The notes beneath the pieces are model-generated. The model saw only the letters and a list, made by a program, of their open reading frames with translations. It did not search any database and had not been told where the DNA came from. A DNA stretch of 64,000 bases from JAYSYM01 sp964543475 (lineage in GTDB: Bacteria > Bdellovibrionota > Bdellovibrionia > Bdellovibrionales > JAMPXM01), in assembly GCA_964543475.1 (NCBI GenBank), contig CAZIYJ010000002.1, forward strand, positions 1 to 64,000, read 5' to 3'. The position numbers and the translations under genes were made by a program. Below, in pieces: positions 1 to 8,048 of this stretch; positions within the stretch are counted from its first letter, which is position 1; each line of letters starts with the position of its first letter.

Positions 1-44
1 ATCATATAGACCAAAATCCTAGTTTCCAAAAAAGTAATTCATTA

Positions 45-938
45 TTGCTGGAATATCGCCTCGGTTCAGCTACGATTTTAGATCGTAATGCGGGGGTTTC
101 CATTTTTAAAATAGCTCAACTCTTTGTCGCGGCAGGTCTCATACTCTTGCCTTACGCGACTCTGGCAGAAGACGAACCCCTCTTTGAGTTAAATCTCGTT
201 GGTGGTGTTGGCACTGTCCCAGACTACCCAGCATCTGATCAGCATCACATACGGGCGATCGCACTCCCCTTTGCTACCTACCGTGGTACATCGGTACGGG
301 CAAATTACGAGGGAATTCAAGCCGACGTAGTGAAGCGCCCTCAATTGGGAGCCGATGCTAGTATTGGTTTTTCGCTCCCGTCATCTTCTGACTCAAATGT
401 CGCTCGTCGAGGGATGCCCGACATCGACACCCTACTCGAAATTGGACCTCGACTTTATGTCTTGATCCCGACCGGCAGCACAAAAGAATTTCGATTGATA
501 TTTCCGATCCGCGCCGTCATCGCTACTGATCTTCGCCGGTGGACAGACCGAGGTCTTCTTTTTGCGCCGGGATTCATTTATAAAATTCCCCTGCAAGAAA
601 ACCACAAGAGCAACTTAATTTTTAACTTAGGGATCAACTTCGGCACCAATCGGCTCAACCAATATTTCTATGAAGTGTTGCCTGAGTTTGCGCAAGCGGA
701 TCGCCCTGTCTATCGGTCACGCGCGGGGTATATTGGGTCGAGAGCGTCTGCGATTTACACAATTTCGTCACGGAGATTTCGCTATTTTGCGGCTGCCGGA
801 GTCCAGAGCTACAAAGGCTCGGCAAACTCTGTTAGCCCACTCCATCGTAAAGATTACGATGCGACATTTTTTGGTGGAGTGATCTGGAGCTTCTATCATT
901 CAGACGCGAAATCAAAGACGCTGACTCAAGAACTCTAA
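45..938 (+). CDS. MipA/OmpV-family outer-membrane protein (5' end uncertain)
   Basis: Probable outer-membrane beta-barrel of the MipA/OmpV family (scaffold or porin-like proteins). A hydrophobic export segment at residues 20-40 ends near A-T-L-A-E-D. It is followed by the family-like start of the mature barrel, G-G-V-G-T-V-P-D-Y-P-A-S-D, then alternating strands rich in aromatic residues and Gly. The start shown is a TTG. The frame stays open to the left edge of the window, so the true start may lie outside it. The protein ends in a short charged tail rather than the terminal aromatic residue usual for barrels. Its last 27 bases overlap the convergent M14 peptidase gene. Family call fairly sure; substrate unknown. 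Confidence 0.72.
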   Translation: MLEYRLGSATILDRNAGVSIFKIAQLFVAAGLILLPYATLAEDEPLFELNLVGGVGTVPDYPASDQHHIRAIALPFATYRGTSVRANYEGIQADVVKRPQLGADASIGFSLPSSSDSNVARRGMPDIDTLLEIGPRLYVLIPTGSTKEFRLIFPIRAVIATDLRRWTDRGLLFAPGFIYKIPLQENHKSNLIFNLGINFGTNRLNQYFYEVLPEFAQADRPVYRSRAGYIGSRASAIYTISSRRFRYFAAAGVQSYKGSANSVSPLHRKDYDATFFGGVIWSFYHSDAKSKTLTQEL

Positions 939-1793
939 CCCACCTACAATCGCCGCAACTTGTGCGTCGACGCAGTTTGCTTCGCTCACTCTTGGACTGT
1001 CAGGATAAACTTCGGTTGTCGCCGTAAACTTTGCATTCGAGTAACCAGCACAGAGATTAAGTTTCTTGAGCGGATAATTGATCACACCGTCTTGCTCGAG
1101 CGGCTCACCGATGATTCGTCCCTTTTCGTCTGGCGGAGCGATGTGAGTGACAGTTTTGACTGAATCGATGATCGCTTTTAAGAACTCAGGCTGATAGTTT
1201 TCAGAGTTACCGACGACGTAAAATCCATCAGGAATTTCAGTCCATTCATGAACTACACCGTCACGCTGTTCAAGCGCAGGCCTAAATATCGAATTGTCAG
1301 TGTCAGTAGTTTCATGCAAATCAAAATGAACAAATGGGTCGACTTTGTGAAGCGCCATCGCATTTAAGAATAATCTGCACTCTTCAGCAGGACTCTCAAT
1401 TACGAAATTGCGATTCGGATCTAAGGCCTGCGAATTCCAACGATTGATAGTCTCATACGCCCACGGGCTTAAACATGGAACACAAACGATATTGAATGAG
1501 TCTTGAAATTTCTGAGCACTTCGCTCCATAAAAGACAGTGCGCCGTGCACTCCACTCGTTTCGTAGCCATGCACTCCCCCCGTGATAAGCGCCGTTTTTT
1601 TAGTTGGAGATTGGTTGCGGGATTTTATGATGAAGAGCGGATAGAGCTCTGGGTTTTGCGTGAGTGCGCCGTATTGAACAGCGTCGAACTTCTCTTTTAG
1701 TGGCTGAATCTTCGCGACTACTTCATTTTGGTACGAACGCTGGATTTTTTGTTGATTGAGCCAGTTCTGCTTATCTGTTTCTGTCCATTTCAT
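912..1793 (-). CDS. M14-family zinc carboxypeptidase-like protein
   Basis: Metallopeptidase of the M14 (carboxypeptidase A/AstE-like) fold. The first zinc pair is in G-G-V-H-G-Y-E-T (H75, E78). The substrate-binding N-R-N-F follows in L-D-P-N-R-N-F near residue 127, and the third zinc ligand lies in H-F-D-L-H-E near residue 160. A late Glu in T-T-E-V-Y-P is a candidate general base. There is no signal peptide, so it probably acts in the cytoplasm, perhaps on peptides or acylated amino acids. The ATG has an AAGG SD six bases upstream. It is convergent with, and overlaps, the MipA/OmpV gene. The substrate cannot be read from the sequence. Confidence 0.82.
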   Translation of the reverse strand: MKWTETDKQNWLNQQKIQRSYQNEVVAKIQPLKEKFDAVQYGALTQNPELYPLFIIKSRNQSPTKKTALITGGVHGYETSGVHGALSFMERSAQKFQDSFNIVCVPCLSPWAYETINRWNSQALDPNRNFVIESPAEECRLFLNAMALHKVDPFVHFDLHETTDTDNSIFRPALEQRDGVVHEWTEIPDGFYVVGNSENYQPEFLKAIIDSVKTVTHIAPPDEKGRIIGEPLEQDGVINYPLKKLNLCAGYSNAKFTATTEVYPDSPRVSEANCVDAQVAAIVGGLEFLSQRL

Positions 1794-2170
1794 GACTGAA
1801 CCTTACTTAAATTTATCGCGATTTGCTATCTAAGTTCGCTGTAGCTAGAGATTTGATGTTCCTCGAATCGCATTTTTACTTGGAGCGATTAATATGTGGC
1901 GGATCTTTTTATCTGTCGGGATGCTTTTTTACATCAGCAACCAAAAACTTTTTGAAAAAGTTCTTGACGACTTTTCAGCGAGCTATTTCTGCGCGACCTC
2001 ATTCATGAAACCGGATGCTTTGTTTTCGCAAGCGCAGCTTCACCATTCAATTTAAAATTGAAAAACATTTCTCATAGAATTTTTTTGGAATGCTCTTCGC
2101 AGCCGGCCGAATAGAGCCTCCAAAAACATCGTGCTATTGTCATTCATGCTTTCTGATTGGGAGGATAACG
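1794..2170. other. intergenic stretch between M14 peptidase and HNH gene
   Basis: These 377 bases contain no gene that can be assigned with confidence. The only suggestive content is one short plus-strand frame at 1894-2055, listed separately. The stretch must hold divergent promoters for the M14 peptidase (minus) and the HNH gene (plus), but no convincing -35/-10 pair was singled out. Confidence 0.5.
1894..2055 (+). CDS. possible small protein (53 aa)
   Basis: Short frame beginning M-W-R-I-F-L-S-V-G-M-L-F-Y, with a G-G-A-G SD (1882-1885) eight bases before the ATG. The first 15 residues are hydrophobic, like a short membrane anchor or signal sequence. The rest is mixed and holds one Cys. 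No family is recognised. Its only support is the well-placed ribosome site and the otherwise empty gap; the frame could have arisen by chance. Confidence 0.25.
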   Translation: MWRIFLSVGMLFYISNQKLFEKVLDDFSASYFCATSFMKPDALFSQAQLHHSI

Positions 2171-3172
2171 ATGCAGACAATTGAAACGCTCGAAAAACTA
2201 AGCAGCTACGCTCTTCACCTCGAGGCAATTAGGGCGGCTGAATTAAATCAAAAGTCTGAAAGCTATTTGCTCGAAGTGTTGAGTGAGGTCGACGAGCGAT
2301 TGTTTCATCTTGAATGTGGTGTTTCGAGCTTGTACCAATACTGTGTGCGTTTGCTTGGCCTGTCTGAGTCGATTTCTTATGCGCTAATTGCAGTAATTCG
2401 TAAAAGTAAAGAAGTGCCCCAGATAAAGCTAGCGATTCAATCGGGAAAACTAACATTGTCGAAAGCTAAAAAAGTCTGCTCTGTGATCAATCCAACTAAC
2501 TTTAAGGAGTGGATCGATTTGGCTTCTTGCGAAACTTCGCGAGTGATCGAAAAGTGCGTCGCCGGCGCAAATCCAAAAGAACTTGTGAGGGAATCGGCCG
2601 TTTACAAAACTCATGACCTTTTAGAGTTTAAACTCGGCGTTAGCGAAGATTTTATCGAAGCCTTAACGCAAGTAAAAGATCTTTTGTCGCAAAGAGATGC
2701 GAAATCCGTATCGAGCGAAGAGGCTCTACTCAAAATCATGCGAGAGTTCATCGAGAAGAATGACCCGGTAAAGAAGGCCCAGCGTGCAGACCTGAAACGC
2801 GAAAAACATGAATCTAAGAAACGCATGTCTCAACTGGTCCCGGGAACTGTAAAAAAGTCGGCAGCAAAAATCTCAACCATCAATTCAGTTGCGCCGAAGA
2901 AGCGAAAGTCGATTAAGAAATTGACCCTGCATGCGATTGCACTGCGTGACCAGAATCGCTGTACTTCTACCTCGGCGCCCGACTCGACACCTAACTCGAG
3001 AGCAAGATCAGCAACTATTCCAGCTGCTGAGGCAATTGGCTTTCGATGTGATCAAAAAAGATGGCTCGATGTACATCACATTATGCCCATCCATCTTGGC
3101 GGAAGCGACGAAGCCACGAATCTGACGACTCTGTGCAAAGCGCACCACAAGCTAATCCATCGAACCCAATAA
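2171..3172 (+). CDS. HNH endonuclease-domain protein
   Basis: A protein of about 333 residues with a C-terminal HNH nuclease module. The start is the ATG preceded by GGGAGG; the longer open frame upstream lacks such a site. Residues 1-170 are helical and unassigned. A Lys/Arg-rich linker follows, with K-K-R-K-S-I-K-K near its end. The nuclease part has V-H-H-I-M-P-I-H-L-G-G (H302, H303), the Asn of A-T-N-L-T-T-L-C, and C-K-A-H-H-K-L-I-H. Between the usual first-strand R-D-Q-N-R-C and the H-H motif sits an insert rich in Ser, Thr, Pro and Ala. The Lys-rich linker suggests DNA binding. It could be a domesticated mobile-element nuclease; the target is unknown. Confidence 0.78.
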   Translation: MQTIETLEKLSSYALHLEAIRAAELNQKSESYLLEVLSEVDERLFHLECGVSSLYQYCVRLLGLSESISYALIAVIRKSKEVPQIKLAIQSGKLTLSKAKKVCSVINPTNFKEWIDLASCETSRVIEKCVAGANPKELVRESAVYKTHDLLEFKLGVSEDFIEALTQVKDLLSQRDAKSVSSEEALLKIMREFIEKNDPVKKAQRADLKREKHESKKRMSQLVPGTVKKSAAKISTINSVAPKKRKSIKKLTLHAIALRDQNRCTSTSAPDSTPNSRARSATIPAAEAIGFRCDQKRWLDVHHIMPIHLGGSDEATNLTTLCKAHHKLIHRTQ

Positions 3173-3245
3173 ACAACTAGGCATGCTTGATTCTCTACTC
3201 ATATGAACATGGTGTTTCGACAAGAGCGCAAGCTGGTAAGTGTCC

Positions 3246-3608
3246 TCACATACCCTTGTAGCGATATGACTTCTTCTCAAAAATAGCCTTTAGCTCCGCG
3301 CGTTTGTCGCCCTGAATCTCAATCACGGCATGTGTAGCAGACAAAGAGTAGGTGCCACCAACTCCACATTGAGACTTGAGCTGCTTACACAGATCTTTGG
3401 CCCAGGCGTCGTTACGTGGCAGCTGGTCAATAACAGTGACGGTCTTTCCGCCCCGACTTGCCTTCTCGAGCCTAAAAACTGCTGTCCACTTGTTCTCTTT
3501 GATCGTTTCGAGACTCACTTCTGCGACTTTAGGATTACTCGCAGCATCGATTTTCGCTTTGTCGCTCGGATCGTCTGACCAAACTAGCTTATTTTTGAAA
3601 TCGCTCAT
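3246..3608 (-). CDS. SUI1/YciH-family translation factor
   Basis: Homologue of bacterial YciH and eukaryotic eIF1, which act at the small ribosomal subunit in start-site fidelity. The SUI1 domain spans about residues 41-116: R-G-G-K-T-V-T-V-I-D-Q-L-P, then a helix with K-Q-L-K-S-Q-C-G-V-G-G-T, then I-E-I-Q-G-D-K-R. The length (120) fits the family. The ATG has AGGTGA six bases upstream. It is divergent from the cold-shock gene, so the 111-base gap between them must hold both promoters. Confidence 0.9.
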   Translation of the reverse strand: MSDFKNKLVWSDDPSDKAKIDAASNPKVAEVSLETIKENKWTAVFRLEKASRGGKTVTVIDQLPRNDAWAKDLCKQLKSQCGVGGTYSLSATHAVIEIQGDKRAELKAIFEKKSYRYKGM

Positions 3609-3719
3609 TTTAAGTCACCTATCTAACAGAATTGTGTGCACTGTTGGACCAAATGAACGTACTATCTATGAACAATTAAATGGAATAGCAAAATGCAATT
3701 CCTAACAAGGTGAGACGAT

Positions 3720-3914
3720 ATGAAGTCAGGTAAAGTTAAGTTTTTCAATGCGGGCAAAGGTTTTGGATTCATCACTCCGGATGACGGCAGCAAAGATGTT
3801 TTCGTACATGCAAATGACACTGGCGGCGTTCAGCTCAACGACGGCGACAAAGTTGAATTTGAAGTCGTCGAAGGCAAAAAAGGCCCGCAGGCCAGCAACG
3901 TTCGCAAAGTTTAA
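3720..3914 (+). CDS. cold-shock protein, CspA family
   Basis: A 64-residue single-stranded nucleic-acid-binding protein acting as RNA chaperone or antiterminator. Both RNA-binding motifs are intact: K-G-F-G-F-I at 13-18 and V-F-V-H-A at 27-31. The length is typical for the family. An AAGGTGAGA SD precedes the ATG. It is convergent with the Gly/Arg-rich gene and the two share a terminator-like hairpin. Whether this copy is cold-inducible or constitutive cannot be told from the sequence. Confidence 0.95.
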   Translation: MKSGKVKFFNAGKGFGFITPDDGSKDVFVHANDTGGVQLNDGDKVEFEVVEGKKGPQASNVRKV

Positions 3915-3944
3915 AAAGCGCGAACTAGTTTGGTTTGCGTTTTT
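3913..3944. terminator. bidirectional terminator-like hairpin
   Basis: An imperfect inverted repeat sits between the convergent cspA-like and Gly/Arg-rich genes. AAAAAGCGCGAAC pairs with GTTTGCGTTTTT with one bulge and one mismatch. The A-run on one side and T-run on the other give a U-tract in both directions. It covers the stop codon of the minus-strand gene. Confidence 0.5.
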
Positions 3945-4392
3945 CGGTAGCGGCTTTAGCTTGAGCCGCTTTCTTTTCAGCTTTTTGCTCTGGAGAGAGT
4001 CCCCACGGTGATTCTTTCATTCCGCGATCTCCACCGCCGCCACGACCTTTACCACCACGGCCACCTTTAGCATCTTTTTTGTCAGCTTGTGCTGGGCGTG
4101 CAGTCACATGAAAATCTGGAACATAATGGAATGCTTCTACTTGCACTGCTTTCGCAGGAGCTTTTTCGCCTTCAGTGAGGCTGACGACTAACACGCGCTT
4201 TAAGTTTTCAGTGTTCTGAGCCGCGACTTCGAGAGCGTTAGTTAAGTGAGTGAGTTTTTCGCCTTCAACTTTATAGGTAGTGCCTAAGCTTGCTTGAATT
4301 TCTTCGGGAGTTTTACCCTCAGCCGCAAGAGCGGATTTTGCAGCCAATACCTGCTTCAAAGTAACATTTGCGAATTCAGTAACAAACTTCAT
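3925..4392 (-). CDS. hypothetical protein with Gly/Arg-rich C-terminal segment
   Basis: About 155 residues with no recognised family. The start is the ATG (M-K-F-V-T-E-F) with GGAG six bases upstream; a TTG four codons earlier overlaps that SD and is unlikely. Residues 1-90 are predicted helical and strand-mixed. Then comes a low-complexity tract, G-G-R-G-G-K-G-R-G-G-G-G, followed by a Lys/Ala-rich tail. Gly/Arg tracts of this type commonly bind RNA, and the gene faces a cold-shock RNA chaperone and lies near an eIF1-like factor, so a role in RNA handling is plausible but inferred. Confidence 0.72.
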   Translation of the reverse strand: MKFVTEFANVTLKQVLAAKSALAAEGKTPEEIQASLGTTYKVEGEKLTHLTNALEVAAQNTENLKRVLVVSLTEGEKAPAKAVQVEAFHYVPDFHVTARPAQADKKDAKGGRGGKGRGGGGDRGMKESPWGLSPEQKAEKKAAQAKAATEKRKPN

Positions 4393-4452
4393 ATAGGACT
4401 CCAAGGTTTAGACTTAACAGATCGGCCACTATCGAGAAAACGCAGGCAATGG

Positions 4453-5106
4453 TCAAGCCTGGGTGTTAGATATGCGCACTCCACGACCCAAAAGCGTTCT
4501 CTCAAGCTTAAGGTGATAGAGCTCTAGCAACTTTTGCTTAACGAATTCCCCTTCAATGACCCCTAGGGCATGAGCAATTGCCTGCAAAGTGGCCATTCCT
4601 TCGGGTGTCGACTCCGCTCTTAGGTGATGGGTGTCAGTGTTGGGGAGCTTGATCATTACGCGCGGAATGTCTTTAAGTTCAGGGTGGCGGTGATGCACTT
4701 TACTAGCTTGGCGCCAGTTCCCGTCAGGCACAATTAGGTGGATGGGCAGTTCTGATTGGCTAACGAAGTCGAGATTAAGCTCCTCGGCACCTTCAGCGGG
4801 AAAAAAGAGGATGGGTCGATACATCGGATTTAAAAGCTCACTTAAATTGAGCCGTCCGTTGTCGGCTCCGCGAACTAATATCTGGCTGTTCACGAGGGCT
4901 TTGGTTGCAAGAAGGCCAGTGTTGGTAGTTCTTCGTAATTCTTTGGCGTGAATGACAAGGCTGATCTTAGTTTTCGTTTCAAGACGCGGAATGAAATCAC
5001 AGAGACAACGCTCGCGATGTAAAAAGCAATTCTCGCAAGGATCCTGAGTTTTTCGCTGACCCCGTTTTCTAACGGGCTCCATGATTTTCCGGTAAAAGTC
5101 GCTCAA
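4453..5106 (-). CDS. tapT: DTW-domain tRNA-uridine aminocarboxypropyltransferase
   Basis: A member of the TapT/YfiP DTW family, which makes acp3U in tRNA from S-adenosylmethionine. The N-terminal zinc-type cysteines are visible in C-E-N-C-F-L-H-R-E-R-C-L-C. The core motif is P-D-G-N-W-R-Q-A, the equivalent of the D-x-T-W signature with Asn for Thr. The frame opens with a TTG at 5106; an ATG eight codons later (5082) is a good alternative. Either start lies inside the 3' end of the upstream CapA-like gene, so the two are probably cotranscribed and translationally coupled. Confidence 0.82.
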   Translation of the reverse strand: MSDFYRKIMEPVRKRGQRKTQDPCENCFLHRERCLCDFIPRLETKTKISLVIHAKELRRTTNTGLLATKALVNSQILVRGADNGRLNLSELLNPMYRPILFFPAEGAEELNLDFVSQSELPIHLIVPDGNWRQASKVHHRHPELKDIPRVMIKLPNTDTHHLRAESTPEGMATLQAIAHALGVIEGEFVKQKLLELYHLKLERTLLGRGVRISNTQA

Positions 5107-6181
5107 GTAAGCGCACTGAAGCTTTTTGCTCCGAGTTTAATTGATCACCCAAAAGTGGGAAAACTTGCGCAGTACCGAGAGCTCGATAAAGAGGAGTGTA
5201 AGTGGCTTTCGCAATTTTAACTTCGCCGGTTTTTGATCGAACAATCGAGAGCTTTAAAACGAGAGATGTTCTTCGGGCAAGTGGTGCCTGCCCTGCTACG
5301 AAGTTACCTAATGAGTAAATAATAAATCCTTTTCGGCCAGAAACACTCGGCGCTACTTCCCATGGCTGTACAACGTGCGGATGCGAGCCGAAGACAGCGT
5401 CGGCACCATTTGCAATTGCACGACGAGCATTTTGTTTTTGAGATGCTGATGGCTCATGAGTGTACTCTTCACCCCAATGCGGAGTAATGATGAGTAAGTC
5501 GATTCTATTCTCCGACTTCAACTTTGAAAAATCTGAACCCCAAAACTGAGAGTTACACAGCTTGACCTGATTCTTAGGATCACGATGTCCGTTTAAGTGC
5601 TCGCTACAAGCCAGCCAACCGATTCTAATTCCGTTTGATTCAGTAACTGCTATCGCGTCTGTAGGCTGTTGCGAATGCTTTGTTCCAGTGAATGGAAGTG
5701 AGTTTTGGATAAGTGTCTCAATTGTTCGATCTATCCCGATCGAACCACGGTCGAGAGAATGGTTATTCGCAGTCGAAACAACGTTAATACCGATCTTCTG
5801 CAAATCAGTAACAAGTGACGGATGAAAATTAAATTTAAAGTTTGTTCCTGAGTAAACGAGCCCGTCGTATTTGAAACCGATATCGCCAACGTCCTTGTAT
5901 GCCGAAGTAATTCCTAAAGCAGTCGGCCCTTCAAGATTTGCATAAACAAGTTGTGAGTCCGCGAGAACTGGTGCGACGCGCTTAAAAAGGTAAAAGAAAC
6001 CCTCAGCTTCGGTAACCACTTTTTCGTATTGCGCTTTATGAATGATGATATCACCCATTGCAGCAACCTGGACTTGTGCGTCGATCTCGACTTCGCTTAC
6101 TTCGTTAACGACTAACGCAAAACAAAAAGACGGAGCAAGAATAAGTAGGCTTAAGGCAGTAAGATTTCGCATGCCTGGCAT
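5069..6181 (-). CDS. CapA-family secreted phosphoesterase
   Basis: Calcineurin-like metallophosphoesterase of the CapA/PgsA type (poly-gamma-glutamate capsule proteins and relatives). An N-terminal signal peptide (hydrophobic core L-L-I-L-A-P-S-F-C-F-A-L-V) directs export. Metal-site motifs follow in order: M-G-D-I-I-I-H, N-L-E-G-P, T-A-N-N-H-S-L-D-R-G, T-P-H-W-G-E-E-Y and F-G-S-H-P-H-V-V-Q-P, ending with Y-S-L-G-N-F-V. All expected ligands are present, so it should be active. No capsule-synthesis genes are nearby, so the role in poly-glutamate work is not supported; a cell-wall or envelope substrate is equally possible. Confidence 0.85.
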   Translation of the reverse strand: MPGMRNLTALSLLILAPSFCFALVVNEVSEVEIDAQVQVAAMGDIIIHKAQYEKVVTEAEGFFYLFKRVAPVLADSQLVYANLEGPTALGITSAYKDVGDIGFKYDGLVYSGTNFKFNFHPSLVTDLQKIGINVVSTANNHSLDRGSIGIDRTIETLIQNSLPFTGTKHSQQPTDAIAVTESNGIRIGWLACSEHLNGHRDPKNQVKLCNSQFWGSDFSKLKSENRIDLLIITPHWGEEYTHEPSASQKQNARRAIANGADAVFGSHPHVVQPWEVAPSVSGRKGFIIYSLGNFVAGQAPLARRTSLVLKLSIVRSKTGEVKIAKATYTPLYRALGTAQVFPLLGDQLNSEQKASVRLLERLLPENHGAR

Positions 6182-6277
6182 TCTAAGCAGCCTTTGAGGG
6201 AGAAACCACCCTGAAGGCTGAACCGAGAAATCATTTCGGCAGTGTCAATTAGTTAGCCGGATCCGAAAAAAGCTGTA

Positions 6278-7141
6278 ATGATTAAACCATCTATGAAGAC
6301 ATTTCTTTTAAGCCTAATGACTCTAGCATTTGTTTCGGCCTTCAGCTCGACGGCTGCGGCCATCACTGACCTTCCGCCTGAGTATCGAACTCGAACTTAT
6401 ACGGCCGAAAATCCGCTGGTACTCGAGTACCGCTTCAGCAATCGCCCTGACGGACTTGTGAAACTAAAGGTATTGAATTATCCCGGTCTCAAGACAGATC
6501 TTTTCTTTTTCCACATGCACGAAAACGAAATCACCGCCAAAACCACCGGTAGCGAATCGGTTCGTAAAAACGGCGGCACTTTCATGTACCTTGATCATGC
6601 AGGCACCGGCCGCAATATGAAAGTGCGGCTCGACAATGTGACTTACGAATTCGATCCGAATCGAATATTTACAGATAAAGGATTGCGCGACAGAACTTCA
6701 CCGACTCCTACTGCTGCGCACTTTCAAAAACTTAAACATTTCGTTAGTTGGGTTGAGCGAAACATTCAGTTCGGGCGCCAAAAACGAAAGTTCAGTACTT
6801 TAGTTGCACTTCACAACAACACCGACGATGACGTGCACGGCGAGCTTCTCTCGATATTGACTGAGAAAAAGCTGATCGATATTGATAATCGGCTTGTGAA
6901 CATTAATCCTCAGTGGGATATCGACAACTTTTTTATTGCGACTCTAAAGTCGACTTACGATCGATTTATTCAGGCCCACAATCCAAACATGAGCTTGATT
7001 CTCGAGCGTCCGCGAGACATCGGTTATTTGTCTAACTGGGCTGTAAATAGAAATATCGATTTTATCACTGTCGAAGCCCAACATTCTGACAACGTCTCAA
7101 ATCGTCGCATGATCGAAGTCGTGCAAAACCTTTACCGTTAG
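6278..7141 (+). CDS. secreted protein, putative M14-like zinc hydrolase
   Basis: A 287-residue protein with a clear signal peptide (L-S-L-M-T-L-A-F-V-S-A, cleavage near A-A-A). No standard family is certain. Three features recall the zinc-carboxypeptidase fold: F-F-H-M-H-E-N-E (H81 and E84 as H-x-x-E), F-D-P-N-R-I-F at 125-131 resembling the N-R-N-F substrate motif, and L-V-A-L-H-N-N (H179) as third ligand. If so, it would be a periplasmic amidase or peptidase, possibly acting on cell-wall peptides. The motifs are seen; the fold and activity are inferred. It is convergent with the toxin-antitoxin pair. Confidence 0.7.
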   Translation: MIKPSMKTFLLSLMTLAFVSAFSSTAAAITDLPPEYRTRTYTAENPLVLEYRFSNRPDGLVKLKVLNYPGLKTDLFFFHMHENEITAKTTGSESVRKNGGTFMYLDHAGTGRNMKVRLDNVTYEFDPNRIFTDKGLRDRTSPTPTAAHFQKLKHFVSWVERNIQFGRQKRKFSTLVALHNNTDDDVHGELLSILTEKKLIDIDNRLVNINPQWDIDNFFIATLKSTYDRFIQAHNPNMSLILERPRDIGYLSNWAVNRNIDFITVEAQHSDNVSNRRMIEVVQNLYR

Positions 7142-7146
7142 TCAGA

Positions 7147-7168
7147 TTTTTCGCGCTAGTGCGAAAAG
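7147..7168. terminator. bidirectional terminator-like hairpin
   Basis: A 7-bp stem, TTTTCGC/GCGAAAA, with a six-base loop, flanked by T-rich and A-rich edges. It lies between the convergent putative hydrolase and antitoxin genes, so it could end transcripts from both sides. Confidence 0.5.
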
Positions 7169-7175
7169 TCTTTCA

Positions 7176-7487
7176 TCACGCAACTTCGACTTTGATCTTC
7201 ATGTGAAGTCCAACTCTCGCGATTTCATCTTGGAGGGCGAGCCGAACGAATTGCACTTCAGAGTATCCTAAACTTTTCGCAAACTGTGCCGCACGAGCAG
7301 CACTCACCGCTTTTCGTCCCTTTTCAATGTCGCAAAGATGCGAGCGAGAGAGCTTGAGTTTTTTTGCGAATATTTCGAGGGTCTTATTTTCACCAAGCCT
7401 AATCGCCTCAAGAAACGACCCGAGCGATAAACTTTTGCCCGCTACTTTTTCCAGAAGTTTCACCGCTTCGCTTTTTTTAGTACTCAT
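7176..7487 (-). CDS. XRE-family antitoxin
   Basis: A 103-residue DNA-binding protein with a helix-turn-helix of the Xre/Cro type around residues 30-75 (L-E-I-F-A-K-K-L-K-L-S-R-S-H-L-C-D-I-E-K-G). It is the second gene of a toxin-first pair. Its ATG lies 11 bases inside the toxin gene and has a strong GAGGTGA SD in the toxin's last codons, which favours coupled translation. Expected role: neutralise the RelE-like partner and repress the operon through the palindrome at 7759-7779. Confidence 0.85.
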   Translation of the reverse strand: MSTKKSEAVKLLEKVAGKSLSLGSFLEAIRLGENKTLEIFAKKLKLSRSHLCDIEKGRKAVSAARAAQFAKSLGYSEVQFVRLALQDEIARVGLHMKIKVEVA

Positions 7488-7758
7488 GTTTGTTCACCTC
7501 TTGAATTTCAACGAACTCGACCGATCCATCATTTCTGATTTCGTAAATCGCTCTATACGCACGACTAAGTCGGATCGATCGCTGTCCTCTGCGATATCCT
7601 TTTAATGGCTCATCATGAAAGCCAGGTATTTTTCTCACTTCCTCTAAGCCATCGTTTTCAACTGCTTCGATCCAACCGGCCAGCTTCATCGCGATAAACG
7701 AAGGTACTTTCTCAATATCTTTCTTCGCTCGCCTACTAAGCCTTACTCTATTTGTCAT
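7477..7758 (-). CDS. RelE/ParE-superfamily toxin
   Basis: A 93-residue basic protein of the RelE/HigB mRNA-interferase type. It carries A-K-K-D-I-E-K-V-P near the N-terminus and the core G-Y-R-R-G-Q-R-S-I-R-L-S-R-A-Y-R-A-I-Y-E-I, with several Arg residues where catalytic ones sit in the family. The start is the ATG that abuts the operator palindrome. A TTG nine codons upstream would run through the palindrome and is rejected. The toxin precedes its antitoxin, the HigBA-type order. Whether it is toxic is unknown. Confidence 0.82.
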   Translation of the reverse strand: MTNRVRLSRRAKKDIEKVPSFIAMKLAGWIEAVENDGLEEVRKIPGFHDEPLKGYRRGQRSIRLSRAYRAIYEIRNDGSVEFVEIQEVNKHEY

Positions 7759-7779
7759 TGTACACCCATTAGGTGTACA
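7759..7779. promoter_or_regulatory. operator palindrome of the first toxin-antitoxin operon
   Basis: A perfect 8-bp inverted repeat, TGTACACC / GGTGTACA, with a five-base spacer. It touches the toxin start codon on the minus strand. A TATATT hexamer lies 6-11 bases further upstream, a possible -10 box. The position and symmetry fit autorepression by the XRE antitoxin. Confidence 0.7.
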
Positions 7780-7790
7780 CCGCAAATATA

Positions 7791-8036
7791 AAACTGAGGC
7801 ATGCTGTTATGTCGAATTCGCGCCTTGGCCATACTTATCTCCATGGAGAACGGCTCCATATGCAAAGGCGCAAGCTTCATCGAGGCTATTTTTGTCGATT
7901 TGATCTGAAGGAAGTCCGAAAACGGGACGGTCTCTGCACTTTTTGGCCTTTAAACAGCCTGTGTTGATAACTGCAATTGTGTGAAGGTGTAATTTGCAAC
8001 CTCGGGCGGCATGATGTCTCTGGTAGTTTCTTAACC
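7791..8036. other. intergenic region between toxin and lipoprotein genes
   Basis: About 250 bases holding divergent promoters for the toxin operon and the small lipoprotein gene. A minus-strand open frame here (7807-8073) has no usable start or ribosome site and overlaps the lipoprotein start, so it is not called. Nothing else was recognised. Confidence 0.4.
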
Positions 8037-8048
8037 AAAGGATGTCAC

